In this document: in pieces, positions 18,989 to 28,085 of the stretch
How the letters are laid out: each line of letters opens with the position of its first letter
Position numbering within the stretch: the stretch's first letter is position 1
DNA from: Okeania sp. SIO3B5
GTDB taxonomy: Bacteria; Cyanobacteriota; Cyanobacteriia; Cyanobacteriales; Microcoleaceae
Assembly: GCF_010692555.1 (NCBI RefSeq)
Contig: NZ_JAAHHG010000003.1
Location: 34,190 to 98,189, forward strand
DNA length: 64,000 nt
Direction of reading: 5' to 3'
Translations under genes and position numbers: made by a program
Notes under the pieces: generated by a model
The model's database searches: none
The model's input: the letters and a program-made list of their open reading frames with translations, nothing else
Told to the model about the DNA's origin: nothing

Positions 18989-19503
18989 GTAAGCATTTTC
19001 TGCGGAATGCTGCGCAAACAGCTATTAGCTGTCAGCTCGAGGTAAGCATTCAGCGGTCAGCTATCAGCTATCAGCTATCAGCTTTATTATCTTTAGTGGA
19101 CAATTTAAGCTCTTTATTCTTGTGCTTCAATTCTTTGTTTGAAAATGTAGTACAATTTAATACCATTTCTCTGTAACAATGCGCTTAATAATTCTTACCA
19201 AAACCTGAATTTTACTAATAGCTGTTATCTTTGTATTAAGCGCAACTTCATGGAGAAATGGTATAAGCAAGTGCTTGCTTCATTCATTAAAAAGCTGATA
19301 GCTGACCGCTAATAGCTGAATGCTTACAGCTCGAGCCCAACAATACTCTCTCCTTAAGGACAGTATTTAAATTTAAATAGACTTTAAGGCCAAGAAAGCC
19401 AACTTTTGTAGTAAGACAATTAATAAAGTTTTGATCGTAAACTAAAAGCAATAGCTGATTAAAGCAATAGCTGATTGCTGAATGCTGACGGCTGAATGCT
19501 TAC
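18989..19503. mobile_element. MITE family C, outer element (8-bp AAAATAGC duplication)
   Basis: GTAAGCATTTTCTGCGGAAT at the left and GGCTGAATGCTTAC at the right are flanked by AAAATAGC on both sides (18981-18988 and 19504-19511). It carries a second family C element inside it. After removal of the inner copy, the outer one is about 220 bp, like the copies at 34.4 and 41.2 kb. Confidence 0.92.
19042..19327. mobile_element. MITE family C, nested inner element (8-bp AGCTCGAG duplication)
   Basis: GTAAGCATTCAGCGG to GCTGAATGCTTAC lies within the outer element and is flanked by AGCTCGAG at 19034-19041 and 19328-19335. The interior differs from other family members: it holds ACCATTTCTCTGTAAC and its near inverse ATGGAGAAATGGT, so it may contain yet another small palindromic element. 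Confidence 0.92.
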
Positions 19504-19527
19504 AAAATAGCAACTAAATTTAGATTA

Positions 19528-20961
19528 ATGAATATGTTATTAAATAGACCTTCTATATTTACCAGTTTAACTATTTGTTTATTAATGTCAGTCAGTGCTT
19601 GTGCAAATAATCCCTCAAGTAAAGAGCTAGAAAAAGTTTTTGCAGCAGACCCCCAGTTAAAAAATAACCCTCCTTTTAACCAATTAATTCAAACCCCAAC
19701 TCCAAACAACCAACAACTCGAATCACCAACACAAATTCCGGCTAATTTTCCCTCAGAAATATCTCCATATCCCAACTCTCAATTAATTGAAAAGTCCGAA
19801 CAAGAGCAAAAAACAGTTTGGAGTAGTTCAGACCCTACTAACGTAGTCCAAAACTTTTATCAAAAAGAATTTCGAGACAAGAATTGGGAAATTATTAGCA
19901 AACCTACCGAAGAAGGTAGTGGATCTCTGATCGCAGAAAAAAATGATTTGCAGGTAGAGATATCCCTCAAACCAAGCCAAACTCCAGGAATAGCAACAGA
20001 ATATGAGATAGACTATCAACCCAAGAATGAAGAAACTACTAATGTCCCCTCGCCCCCTGTTATCCCAGTCGCTCCATCAACTACCCAGCTAGAAACTCAG
20101 CCATCTCCAAATTTCACAGCATCACCCATTACTGAATCATCTCCAACTGCATCATTACCCACACCTTTGCCCACTCCCGGAGTAGCGGCATTACCGACTC
20201 CCACACCATTCCCTCCTGGTGGCATACCCCCAGTGCAGGTCCCCACTTCTCCAGAGTCCTCTGTGTTAAAAAAAGCTCTCAGAGATGTGCCTTCAGGATT
20301 ACGTCAATACATTGCAGATTTGTCCAAATTGGGAGTATTTCAGCAGCCACAAGCCCAAAATCAAGATAATCCAGATACTATAACTCTTTTAGTCGATCCT
20401 CAGAATCTTGTCACTAGGCGGGAATATGTTCGGTGGTTGGTAAATACTAATAATAAGATTTTTACTAATAATTCTGCTCAACATATTAGATTAGCAGGAC
20501 TCAATGAAGTGCCAATTTTTGAAGATGTCTCGAAAACTGACCCAGACTTTGCTATAATTCAAGGTTTGGCAGAAGCTGGTTTAATTCCTAGTCCTTTGTC
20601 TGGAGATATTAATGTAGTTAAATTTCGTCCAAATGATTTTTTAACCCGTGAGGATTTGATTCTTTGGAAAGTACCTCTAGATTTTCGCAAGCCATTGCCA
20701 GAGGCCACAGTAGAGAAAGTTAAGGAAGCTTGGGATTTTCAAGATGCTTCTAGGATTGACCCTGCTGCTTTGAGAACTGTATTGGCAGATGCTCAGAATG
20801 ATTTTTCTAATATTAGGCGGGTTTTTGGTTATACTAAATTATTTAGGCCAGATAAAACAGTGAGTCGGGCTGAAGCTGCTGCTGTTTTATGGTATTTTGG
20901 GGACCAAAAAGAGGGTATATCGGCTCAGATGGCTTTACAGCAAAGTCAAAATCTTCAGTAG
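19528..20961 (+). CDS. Lipoprotein with S-layer homology (SLH) domains
   Basis: This 477-residue protein has a lipoprotein signal (CLLMSVSAC, the Cys being the lipidation site). Residues about 60-170 form a globular domain. A Pro/Thr-rich linker follows (TPLPTPGVAALPTPTPFPPG). The C-terminal 230 residues hold two to three degenerate SLH motifs (DLSKLGVF..VTRREYVRWLV, IIQGLAEAGLIP..FLTREDLILW, TKLFRPDKTVSRAEAAAVLW). SLH domains bind cell-wall polysaccharide, so it may tether envelope layers. An alternative start lies two codons downstream. Confidence 0.85.
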   Translation: MNMLLNRPSIFTSLTICLLMSVSACANNPSSKELEKVFAADPQLKNNPPFNQLIQTPTPNNQQLESPTQIPANFPSEISPYPNSQLIEKSEQEQKTVWSSSDPTNVVQNFYQKEFRDKNWEIISKPTEEGSGSLIAEKNDLQVEISLKPSQTPGIATEYEIDYQPKNEETTNVPSPPVIPVAPSTTQLETQPSPNFTASPITESSPTASLPTPLPTPGVAALPTPTPFPPGGIPPVQVPTSPESSVLKKALRDVPSGLRQYIADLSKLGVFQQPQAQNQDNPDTITLLVDPQNLVTRREYVRWLVNTNNKIFTNNSAQHIRLAGLNEVPIFEDVSKTDPDFAIIQGLAEAGLIPSPLSGDINVVKFRPNDFLTREDLILWKVPLDFRKPLPEATVEKVKEAWDFQDASRIDPAALRTVLADAQNDFSNIRRVFGYTKLFRPDKTVSRAEAAAVLWYFGDQKEGISAQMALQQSQNLQ

Positions 20962-21059
20962 TCAAGATAGCCAAACTGTTGAGGGAAAATTTTTTTTCAT
21001 ACCCCTTGACATTTATTTAGGAATTCGCTAAGTTAGTAAGAGTGAAAAGAAACAAATAA

Positions 21060-21132
21060 GCCCCCATCGTCTAGAGGCCTAGGACACCTCCCTTTCACGG
21101 AGGCGACAGGGATTCGAATTCCCTTGGGGGTA
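21060..21132 (+). tRNA. tRNA-Glu (anticodon TTC)
   Basis: GCCCCCA pairs with TGGGGGT in the acceptor stem. The anticodon stem CCTCC/GGAGG holds the loop CTTTCAC with anticodon TTC, and the T-arm is AGGGATTCGAATTCCCT. There is no encoded CCA. The 73-base length is normal. Confidence 0.95.
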
Positions 21133-21280
21133 TTTTTAATAATTAATAATTACCTCTTCTTTATAAGAAGAGGATTGGCTAAAAGGATTTTTTTTCTTTT
21201 TCTCCATGAATTGAGAGGCTTTATACCTTAATTTTTCGGTAAATTCAGGTTAATGGTTTGCTATTCAAAGCTACTAATTA

Positions 21281-21943
21281 GGGTTTGCTGAAAAAGTCTT
21301 TTAGTAGGGGTAGGAGACAACCCACCCCTAGCCCCTCCCAGGAGGGGAGGGGAAGACAGGAGTCAGGAAAATTTATAGGGGGTAGAAGTAAGAATTTTCC
21401 AAAGATTTTCTTGCCCAACTATGCGCCTAAAATACTAACTTTTTAAGCGTTTTAGACTAAAACAGGCGCACTTTTTTCTACCCTAAAAAGGCTAAAACCT
21501 TTAGTGGAGATATCTATTGGACATCTCCAATAATAAAAAATAAAATCAATTATCCCAAAGAAATTATCAATTCTTCCCCTACTGGGAGGGGTTAGGGGTG
21601 GGTTCCCTACTCCCTACTCCCTACTCCCTCTTTTCTGAGATATCTATTGTTTTTTTGAGGAAAAATAGTAACAGTTAAGGTCATTTTCAGCAATTATAGC
21701 AGTTGCCACTATAGTTAGGATACCGGGTAATACATGATGATTACAGCGCTTTTCAAATTGATGAACCACATCGTCATAACCAAAATCCAGTAGGGACGTT
21801 GCATACAACGTCCCTACTGTAATCTACTGAAATGAAAACCGCTGTAATGACGCGAGCAAGATGCTCGCACTAATTGTCTTCTGGCACCTTAAAAGGCTAA
21901 AACCTTTGCCTGTCAAGGCTTTCATTATTAATCAGCAAACCCT
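21281..21943. mobile_element. MITE family E, long copy (AGGGTTTGCTGA ends)
   Basis: AGGGTTTGCTGA at the left and TCAGCAAACCCT at the right are perfect inverses. The interior includes AAAAAGTCTTTTAGTAGGGG, a purine-rich tract with CCCACCCCTAGCCCCTCCC, and TTTTAGACTAAAACAGGCGC. At 663 bp this copy is enlarged by other small repeats, including a palindromic GTAGGGACGTTGCATACAAC unit. Confidence 0.85.
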
Positions 21944-21947
21944 AATT

Positions 21948-22189
21948 AGGGTTGACTGAAAAAGTCTTTTGGTAGAGGTAGAATCCAGAATCCAGAATCG
22001 GTGAAGTCAGGAGGAATGGGAATTATAGAAGAAGTAGTCAGAAGAATCTTCCCTTGATTTTCTACCCCTCGAAATGCCGAAAATCTTAGATTTTTGAACC
22101 ATTACCACCTAAAAGCTGGTACTCCCTTAGTACCTGAAAAGGGTAAAACCAATACAAGTCAAGACTTTGATATTTAATCAGCAAGCCCT
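21948..22189. mobile_element. MITE family E copy
   Basis: AGGGTTGACTGAAAAAGTCT to TTTAATCAGCAAGCCCT, 242 bp, lies directly next to the long copy. The ends are slightly diverged. The space up to 22378 shows no other feature. Confidence 0.8.
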
Positions 22190-22378
22190 AATTAAAATAT
22201 CAGTTATTAAACAGTAAGTTAAATTGATAATAACTCAAAAATAAATTATGGTTTTTAATTAACTAGAAAAAGTATGACATTTTGTCATAGATAAAGATTA
22301 GATCAAAGCAGTTGTAATTTCAGAAATTCAGTGCTATTATCTCCTTCATTAATTTACTGAAATTCAGGCATTAATAAT

Positions 22379-23065
22379 ATGATGTTCAAAAGATTGAAAA
22401 CTACGGGTATTAGCTTTTGTGCAACTTTAGCGATACTATTTGTTGGTAGTGGGCAAACTAACGCAGCAACAATTACTTATGATTCTGAAATATATGATAA
22501 TTCCAATCCAAACACTTGTACTTCTCCATTGAGTGCAGGTAAATGTTTCATGGAAAATGGATTTAATGTAGCAGCATTTTCAGCACAGGAAATAGGCAGT
22601 CCATCAGCTTATTTTAGTGATACTTCACATTTTCATGCTCGCCAGAGTTATGAAGCTCAACATTTTACTAATGAATTCGGACTTTTAGGTTCATTTATAA
22701 CTTTAAAAAATGGTGGCATCTTCTCTTTAGAAAGTTTAGATTATCAATTGCGGAAGAATGAAAATGCAATTACTGGTTATACAACGGATGATACTAAAAT
22801 CTTAATTTCCACAACATTTGACCCAACAATGCAAGTTGCTGGTCAATTTGTAGAATATTCCATTGGTAACGATATATCTTTACCTTTTCAAACTCTATCA
22901 ATAGATGGTTTTGAAAATATTACTCAAGTCTATATTGCTAGTTCTGGTGATGTAAATTTTGATAATATAATTTTAACTCCTGTTCCCGAACCTACTTCAA
23001 TATTAGGTTTATTAGCTTTCGCGACATTGGGTGCTACTTCTATGTTGAAGCGCCAAGATAATTGA
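22379..23065 (+). CDS. PEP-CTERM sorted exported protein
   Basis: This 228-residue protein has a signal peptide (LKTTGISFCATLAILFVGSG). The C-terminal sorting signal is VPEPTSILGLLAFATLG, followed by a basic tail MLKRQDN. Exosortase-type enzymes recognise this signature. The central region is beta-rich (GGIFSLESLDYQLRKNE, NISIDGFENITQVYI-like strands) and resembles small cyanobacterial PEP-CTERM proteins of unknown role. No exosortase lies in the window. An alternative ATG is one codon downstream. Confidence 0.88.
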   Translation: MMFKRLKTTGISFCATLAILFVGSGQTNAATITYDSEIYDNSNPNTCTSPLSAGKCFMENGFNVAAFSAQEIGSPSAYFSDTSHFHARQSYEAQHFTNEFGLLGSFITLKNGGIFSLESLDYQLRKNENAITGYTTDDTKILISTTFDPTMQVAGQFVEYSIGNDISLPFQTLSIDGFENITQVYIASSGDVNFDNIILTPVPEPTSILGLLAFATLGATSMLKRQDN

Positions 23066-23210
23066 AGTAGGTTGTAGGTTGTAGGTTTTAGGTTCAATCT
23101 TAAATTTTGCTTGCTCTCAAGTCTGGTAGCATTAGCATTATTATAGTGGTTTTCAAATAGATAGGCTATAGCGGTCAAAGCATTCCCCTACTGCCTACTC
23201 CCTAAAATGT

Positions 23211-23432
23211 TTATTGTGGGTATTCAAAGAGACATGATATATCTCCTGTTGGGCGAGCAATTGCTTCAGTTCTGACAGTAGGGTTATACTTTACTACACT
23301 CATTAGAGCAATAGCCACACCAAATGTTCCCACTAAAAACATTCCTCCTATTTTGCTCCAAGGGTTTAGAGGAGGGAGAAATTCATCACTTTCTAGAGGT
23401 TGTAGTTCTACATAATCAGAATTATTTAACAT
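23211..23432 (-). pseudogene. HlyD-family export adaptor, N-terminal stub
   Basis: The 73-residue frame opens MLNNSDYVELQPLESDEFLP, then has the single membrane helix typical of HlyD adaptors (KIGGMFLVGTFGVAIALMSV), then KYNPTVRTEAIARPTGDI. In full-length cyanobacterial proteins about 400 residues follow. Here the homology stops at GDI and runs into sequence resembling a family A element end (GACATGATATATC). It is therefore a relic of an adaptor of the kind that exports GG-leader peptides, and three such peptide genes lie 1.3-3 kb away. Confidence 0.7.
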
Positions 23433-23601
23433 AATCGATATTCACTTACTAAATTGAAGAAGGTGGTAGGTTTTATACCAAATTGATAAATGTTTGCTAC
23501 AAATAGTTAGGGTATTTATTCTAATGCGCGAATTTAGAATTAAGAATGCAGAATGGATAGATTTAATACCATTTTTGATCTTGGAAATTACCTTTTTCGT
23601 G

Positions 23602-23628
23602 AAAAAGACTTTCAGATAAAGTCTTTTT
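23602..23628. terminator. Bidirectional intrinsic-terminator-like hairpin
   Basis: AAAAAGACTTT and its inverse AAAGTCTTTTT enclose a 5-base loop, giving T-runs on both strands. No intact gene ends next to it, so it may belong to a deleted gene. Confidence 0.4.
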
Positions 23629-23717
23629 ATAGTGCTTATTATTCGTAACATTCTTTTTTCAAATTGGTATTAGGTGCTAGGTTTTAGGTGAAAAGGCTTA
23701 CCGCACCATCTAATAAT

Positions 23718-24167
23718 GTAAGCATTTCCTCCGGAATGCTGCGCAAACAGCAGTCAGCCGCTATTTAGGGTTTGCGCTCAAAAGTCTTTTAGTAGGGGTA
23801 GGAGACAGGAGACAGGAGGAACGGGGAATGAGCGAGGAGGTAGGAGCTAAGTTTTGTCCCTCAATTTTTCTGTCATAATCATCCCAAAATACTAGCTTTA
23901 TGCAGCTATTGCCACCGAAAAGCTGGTACTTTTTCCAGACATAAAATTGCTCAAACCAATATCAGTCAATACTTTCAGATTTAATCAGCAACCCCTATTT
24001 ATTATTAACTCATTGTCATACTGGAGGGGAATTATCCGCCAAGGAGGATTAAAATTCATTAATGAAATTGGCTAGAACCTAACCTCATTTTTTGCTTGAA
24101 TATGTTCATGAATCTGATGGCTGTTTGCGCAGCATTCCGTAGGAAATGCTAATAGCTGAATGCTTAC
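23718..24167. mobile_element. MITE family C carrying a nested family E element (CTAATAAT duplication)
   Basis: GTAAGCATTTCCTCCGGAAT at the left and GCTGAATGCTTAC at the right are flanked by CTAATAAT (23710-23717 and 24168-24175). A family E element lies inside it at 23767-23996. Confidence 0.88.
23767..23996. mobile_element. MITE family E copy nested in family C
   Basis: AGGGTTTGCGCTCAAAAGTC to TTTAATCAGCAACCCCT, 230 bp, has the same interior layout as the copy at 52667. Confidence 0.8.
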
Positions 24168-24489
24168 CTAATAATACAAAATCAAATCAATTATCGTAGA
24201 TAAATCATCAATTTTTTCCATCTACTCCCTACTTCCTCTTTTCCAGAGAGGTCTATTGTTTTTTAAATTTGGTATAACAAATTATTTACAGCACTTTCCG
24301 ATGTAATAAGGTACACCTAAACCTATTTTAAGGGAGAAGTCAGAAGTAAAAAACTAAGAAGATTGGACTTACCTCATAGCAAAGGAAACCTCTGTATAAC
24401 TGCCGTATATAATTTATTCTCTAATAATTTTTGCAGATTTGTTTCAACTTAATCCGGATAGAATGAAAACTTGAAGAAATTAGGATTAA

Positions 24490-24603
24490 TATCATGTCTG
24501 GATAATCAGTTATAAAAAAAACCTTCTCCCTTTAAACTTTTCTTTCCCTTCTGCCTTCTGCCTTCCCTCCTCCAAAAGTGTAACTATTCAACCGGACATG
24601 ATA
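24490..24603. mobile_element. MITE family A, intact (TAA duplication)
   Basis: TATCATGTCTGGATAAT to CCGGACATGATA, flanked by TAA at 24487-24489 and 24604-24606. At 114 bp it is the shortest intact family A copy here. Confidence 0.88.
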
Positions 24604-24764
24604 TAAAGTCAACACTTAACAATAAACCGATCGTCGAAGTATACAAAACTCCGGACACTGCAGATTATTTTGGAATTATCAAGTACAATTCCTTCATAAA
24701 TTCAAGAACTCAGCTAAAGATTACAACTATTTAATTAAAATTATTAGCCATGAGGAAGTTAATT

Positions 24765-24980
24765 ATGCAAGAACCTCGAAAAAAGCCACTTTTTACAGAA
24801 CTGAACTATAAAGAATCTACCTACATAAATGGTGGTTACAATGAAAATTATCAATATCGCCGTAATTTTTTAGGTTTTCAACTTTGTCCTCGTAGTTATT
24901 ATGGTGATAACCGCTACTCTTCTGACTACCAACGTTATAATTCTAATTACTATAAAGGGAATATAAAAGGCTACTACTAA
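24765..24980 (+). CDS. Double-glycine-leader peptide precursor 1 (Tyr/Asn-rich core)
   Basis: This 71-residue precursor has a 24-residue leader (MQEPRKKPLFTELNYKESTY, then INGG). Its layout matches the two paralogues downstream: an ELxxEES stretch followed by INGG, the cut site used by peptidase-containing ABC exporters. The 47-residue core is rich in Tyr, Asn and Arg with one Cys and ends in KGYY. I use the second ATG, because the first one (24750) overlaps the GAGGAA ribosome site, and all three paralogues share GAGGA spaced before ATGCAAG. No modifying enzyme lies next to it. Confidence 0.75.
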   Translation: MQEPRKKPLFTELNYKESTYINGGYNENYQYRRNFLGFQLCPRSYYGDNRYSSDYQRYNSNYYKGNIKGYY

Positions 24981-25227
24981 AGTATTTTTTTGTGTCTATA
25001 CCTCTATCGATTAAAGCACAATTAATTTTAAGTTTATAGTAATTACTAAGTAGTTAAGTACGATTATACAGTGCTGAATATTGTGCTGCAAAAAATATTT
25101 ACCTGCAAGATTGCACTTTTACAGCAGATTCCACTTTAATGAGGTACACCCGTCGCGGGCAAGATGCCCGCACTTGCATTCATTTAATTGTTAATCTCTG
25201 TACTTCATGTACCACCGAATCTGCTTT

Positions 25228-25475
25228 CATTAATGGATAATTGATAGTGGATAATTGATAATGGATAATTGATAATTACCTCTGGTTAAAACCGTTACGG
25301 AATTGAATATAAGGAGATATTATTTCTTCTCTTAGTCGATTGGATATGGCTCCGAGACCTCACCATCCCACCCTACGGGAAGCTACGCTAACGACCGCTT
25401 TTTTTCCCCTTAAAAGGGGAGGCTTTAAACCAGAATTATTTAATAATTAATAATTAATAATTAATAATTCGGTAA
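25228..25475. repeat. Family F interspersed repeat
   Basis: ATGGATAATTGATAGTGGAT words, then ACCTCTGGTTAAAACCG, then CTTTAAACCAGAATTATTTA and a tail of AATAATTAAT words ending in AATTCGGTAAA. It is closely similar to 16077-16385. Confidence 0.75.
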
Positions 25476-25492
25476 ATATAGCATTTTTAATA

Positions 25493-25751
25493 GCTGATTA
25501 AATCTAAAAGTATTTACAAATAAAGGTTTGAGCCTTTTTGGAGTCGAATTGCAGTGCGCCTGTTTCAGTCTAAAACCCTCAAAAAGGAGCGTATTTTAGG
25601 CGCATAGTTGGGCAGAAAAATTATTCTTACAAAACTTAGCTCCTACCTCCTCTAAGTACCCCGTTCCTCCTGTCTTCCCCTCCCCTCCTGGGAGGGGCGA
25701 GGGGTGGGTTGTCTCCTACCCTCACCCATAAGACTTTTGAGCGCAAACCCT
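25493..25751. mobile_element. MITE family E copy, inverted
   Basis: CTGATTAAATCTAAAAG at the left and GAGCGCAAACCCT at the right, with the family interior GTGCGCCTGTTTCAGTCTAA. It abuts the family A element that follows. Confidence 0.8.
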
Positions 25752-25757
25752 AAATAA

Positions 25758-25885
25758 TATTATGTCCGGATAATTAGTGATCAAAAAACTTTATCCCTTC
25801 TAATCTTTTCTTCCCTTCTAATCTTTTCTTCCCTTCTGCCCTCAGCATAGCTGCCTTCATTGTAACTATTCAATCGGACATGATA
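25758..25885. mobile_element. MITE family A, intact (TAA duplication)
   Basis: TATTATGTCCGGATAAT to ATCGGACATGATA, flanked by TAA at 25755-25757 and 25886-25888. The interior has the CTAATCTTTTCTTCCCTT tandem words. Confidence 0.88.
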
Positions 25886-26005
25886 TAACTCAGACAAATA
25901 ATTATCCGGATATTACCCACTTATGAAGAATACTTAACTGTAATTCCTCCTATATATAGGAATTATTAAACATGACAAATGTAATTAAACTTGAGGAAAA
26001 TCTTC

Positions 26006-26195
26006 ATGCAAGAAACAAAAAAATAATCAACTATTTACTGACATTTCTTCAGAAGAATCTGCCACTATTAATGGTGGTCATGGCTATTATCATCGTCGGC
26101 ATTACAGTTATGGCTATCGTCGTTATTACCGTAGTCGGCCTGTACGTTACTACTCCCGTCGTCGCTACTATGGCTATAGGTATAACTGCTACTAA
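26006..26195 (+). pseudogene. Double-glycine-leader peptide precursor 2, frameshifted at an A7 run
   Basis: ATG at 26006 follows GAGGAAAA and reads MQETKK then TAA. If one A of the seven-A run (26016-26022) is dropped, the frame continues QLFTDISSEESATINGG, giving a 24-residue leader like its paralogues. A 38-residue core follows, rich in Tyr and Arg (HGYYHRRHYSYGYRRYYRSR, ending RYNCY), with a TAA at 26193. The frameshift may be a mutation, a sequencing error in the run, or a site of transcriptional slippage. The core is well kept, which argues that the break is recent or tolerated. Confidence 0.8.
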
Positions 26196-26217
26196 TTTCA
26201 ACTTATGAGTTGAATTC

Positions 26218-26241
26218 AAAAGCACTTGAAAAATGCTTTTT
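26218..26241 (+). terminator. Intrinsic terminator after precursor 2
   Basis: AAAAGCA and TGCTTTTT form the stem around CTTGAAAAA, with a T-run at the 3' side, 23 bases after the stop. Confidence 0.6.
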
Positions 26242-26394
26242 AGCAAGCTCTCAAGAGTTGCTAATCAAAAAAAAAAGTTATCCGGATGCTGGAGTGCACC
26301 AACGAAAAATACAATTAGAAACAACAAGATAGTTAAATAAATATCGATAATTTTTAACCGTCTTGTAAACACAATTAATCAAGAGGATAATCTT

Positions 26395-26613
26395 ATGCAA
26401 GAAACTCAAAACACTGAATTATTTTCCGAGCTTTCTACCGAAGAATCTGCCACTATTAATGGTGGTCATAATTTCGATGATTGTTACGGTTATGGTAGTT
26501 CTCGACGTTATTATCGTCGCCCTGTTAGTTATCACTACCGTAGTTATTACTATAATCGTCCTGTACGTTACAGCTACGGTTATCGCAGTTATGGACGTTA
26601 CGATTGCGACTAA
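26395..26613 (+). CDS. Double-glycine-leader peptide precursor 3 (Tyr/Arg-rich core)
   Basis: This 72-residue precursor has the 24-residue leader MQETQNTELFSELSTEESAT then INGG, and a 48-residue core with 14 Tyr and 9 Arg. The core contains RPVSYHYRSYYYNRPVRYS and two Cys (DDCYGY and RYDCD). Leaders of this type are trimmed and exported by peptidase-containing ABC transporters with HlyD-type adaptors. The Tyr/Arg pattern recalls repetitive structural or membrane-active peptides; the activity is unknown. AGAGGATAATCTT precedes the ATG and an intrinsic terminator follows, so it is a single-gene unit. Confidence 0.8.
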   Translation: MQETQNTELFSELSTEESATINGGHNFDDCYGYGSSRRYYRRPVSYHYRSYYYNRPVRYSYGYRSYGRYDCD

Positions 26614-26668
26614 AAATTAGCTATCTAATTCCAACTTTTTAAGTCTAATTTTTAGTTAAATTAAATTT

Positions 26669-26698
26669 AGCACCTATAGTTTTATAGGTGCTTTTTTA
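26669..26698 (+). terminator. Intrinsic terminator after precursor 3
   Basis: AGCACCTATA and TATAGGTGCT form a 10-bp stem with a short TTTTA-type loop, followed by TTTTTTAT. Confidence 0.85.
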
Positions 26699-26732
26699 TA
26701 ACAATTGAATTCTGAATACTGGAATTTAGACT

Positions 26733-26865
26733 AATTGACACTCTCATTGTTAAATCAAAGATTATAACGGGAGATTCTTGTTTTGCTGAGGCAAAGCTGC
26801 GCTAACCCAGATTTTTAACTAGGCAACAAATCAAACAAGTTGAGTTGTACCCCCGTTTATCAAGC
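26733..26865 (-). mobile_element. Solo TnpB-type right end
   Basis: On the minus strand it reads GGGGGTACAACTCAACTTG, TTGTTGCCTAGTTAAAAATC, then the hairpin AATCTCCCGTTATAATC..GATTTAACAATGAG and GTGTCAATTAG. It matches 55660-55815 in inverse orientation. The hairpin followed by AGTGTCAA is the IS200/IS605 right-end form. There is no tnpB next to it. Confidence 0.6.
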
Positions 26866-27480
26866 GCCAATTATTAGGTGTGTGGAGGGAAAATATTTAC
26901 TTTTCCTCTCTGTTGCGGATGTCGCAATAGTCATTTCATTTTCTCAAGCACCAATTATTAGGTGTGTGGAGGGAAAATATTTACTTTTCCTCTCTTTGTT
27001 GCGGATGTCGCAATAGTCATTTCATTTTCTCAAGCACCAATTATTAGGTGTGTGGAGGGAAAATATTTACTTTTCCTCTCTGTTGCGGATGTCGCAATAG
27101 TCATTTCATTTTCTTAAGCACCAATTATTAGGTGTGTGGAGGGAAAATATTTACTTTTCCTCTCTTTGTTGCGGATGTCGCAATAGTCATTTCATTTTCT
27201 CAAGCGCCAATTATTAGGTGTGTGGAGGGAAAATATTTACTTTTCCTCTCTTTGTTGCGGATGTCGCAATAGTCACTTCATTTTCTCAAGCACCAATTAT
27301 TAGGTGTGTGGAGGGAAAATATTTACTTTTCCTCTCTGTTGCGGATGTCGCAATAGTCACTTCATTTTCTCAAGCACCAATTATTAGGTGTGTGGAGGGA
27401 AAATATTTACTTTTCCTCTCTGTTGCGGATGTCGCAATAGTCACTTCATTTTCTCAAGCACCAATTATTAGGTGTGTGGA
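26862..27480. repeat. 84/86-bp tandem array (seven full periods)
   Basis: Eight starts of CCAATTATTAGGTGTGTGGA lie at intervals of 84, 86, 84, 86, 86, 84 and 84 bases. Each unit has GGGAAAATATTTACTTTTCC and a small palindrome TTGCGGATGTCGCAA. The two lengths differ by a TT (CTCTCTGTTGC or CTCTCTTTGTTGC). The array ends at GTGTGTGGAG just before the COQ4-like gene. No spacers vary, so it is not a CRISPR array. Plus-strand frames through it are by-products of the repeat. Confidence 0.95.
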
Positions 27481-27506
27481 GATGTAACAAACCCATACTG
27501 ACACTT

Positions 27507-28085
27507 ATGTTTTCAATTCGGATAGCAAAAAATTGGTCTACTACGACTATTCAGATGAGAAATATAGAAAACAGGATAGTCCCTCCACCCCAACCTCTCT
27601 GCTTAACTGACTTCCATACTCTTTGTCAAGAGCGCTATCTCCCGCCGAAGCCCTCTCCTGAAGACTTGGCTCATTTTCCCCCCAATACTTTAGGTGGTGC
27701 TTATTTCCAATATATGTGCGATGGAAAATTTTATGAATTTGACAAAAATCCGACGACCCCGAACTCAGAGAGTGAGTGGCTTATGGGTTTGTTGCGTCAG
27801 ACTCATGATTTTTTCCATTTGATGGCAGAAATTTATCATTATGGTTGGGATGGAGGATTTGTTGTTTATAACGATCCCAAATCTTATGAACGAGATTTAC
27901 TTGTTCATGCTGAAGAAATATGTATCTATAGTTTCATACTTGGTCAATGTCGCCTGAAAGCTGCTATTCCAATTGTGGCTGAATGGAGCAATACTGTTAT
28001 GAAAAATGGTTCTATATGGGTTAAAGATGCTTATCAGTTATGGCTTGAGTCTCAAAATTATGAAACTGTAACCCAAAAATTGGGG

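Noticed and set aside
23442..23651. Minus-strand frame upstream of the hlyD stub
   Set aside because: It spans a terminator-like hairpin and AT-rich sequence and shows no recognisable domain.
26862..27480. Possible CRISPR array
   Set aside because: The whole 84/86-bp period is conserved, with no variable spacers and no cas genes in the window.
27218..27487. Open frame of repeated VADVAIVTSFSQAPIIRCVE
   Set aside because: It is created by the tandem array; the 84 and 86 unit lengths break the frame elsewhere and no gene signature is present.
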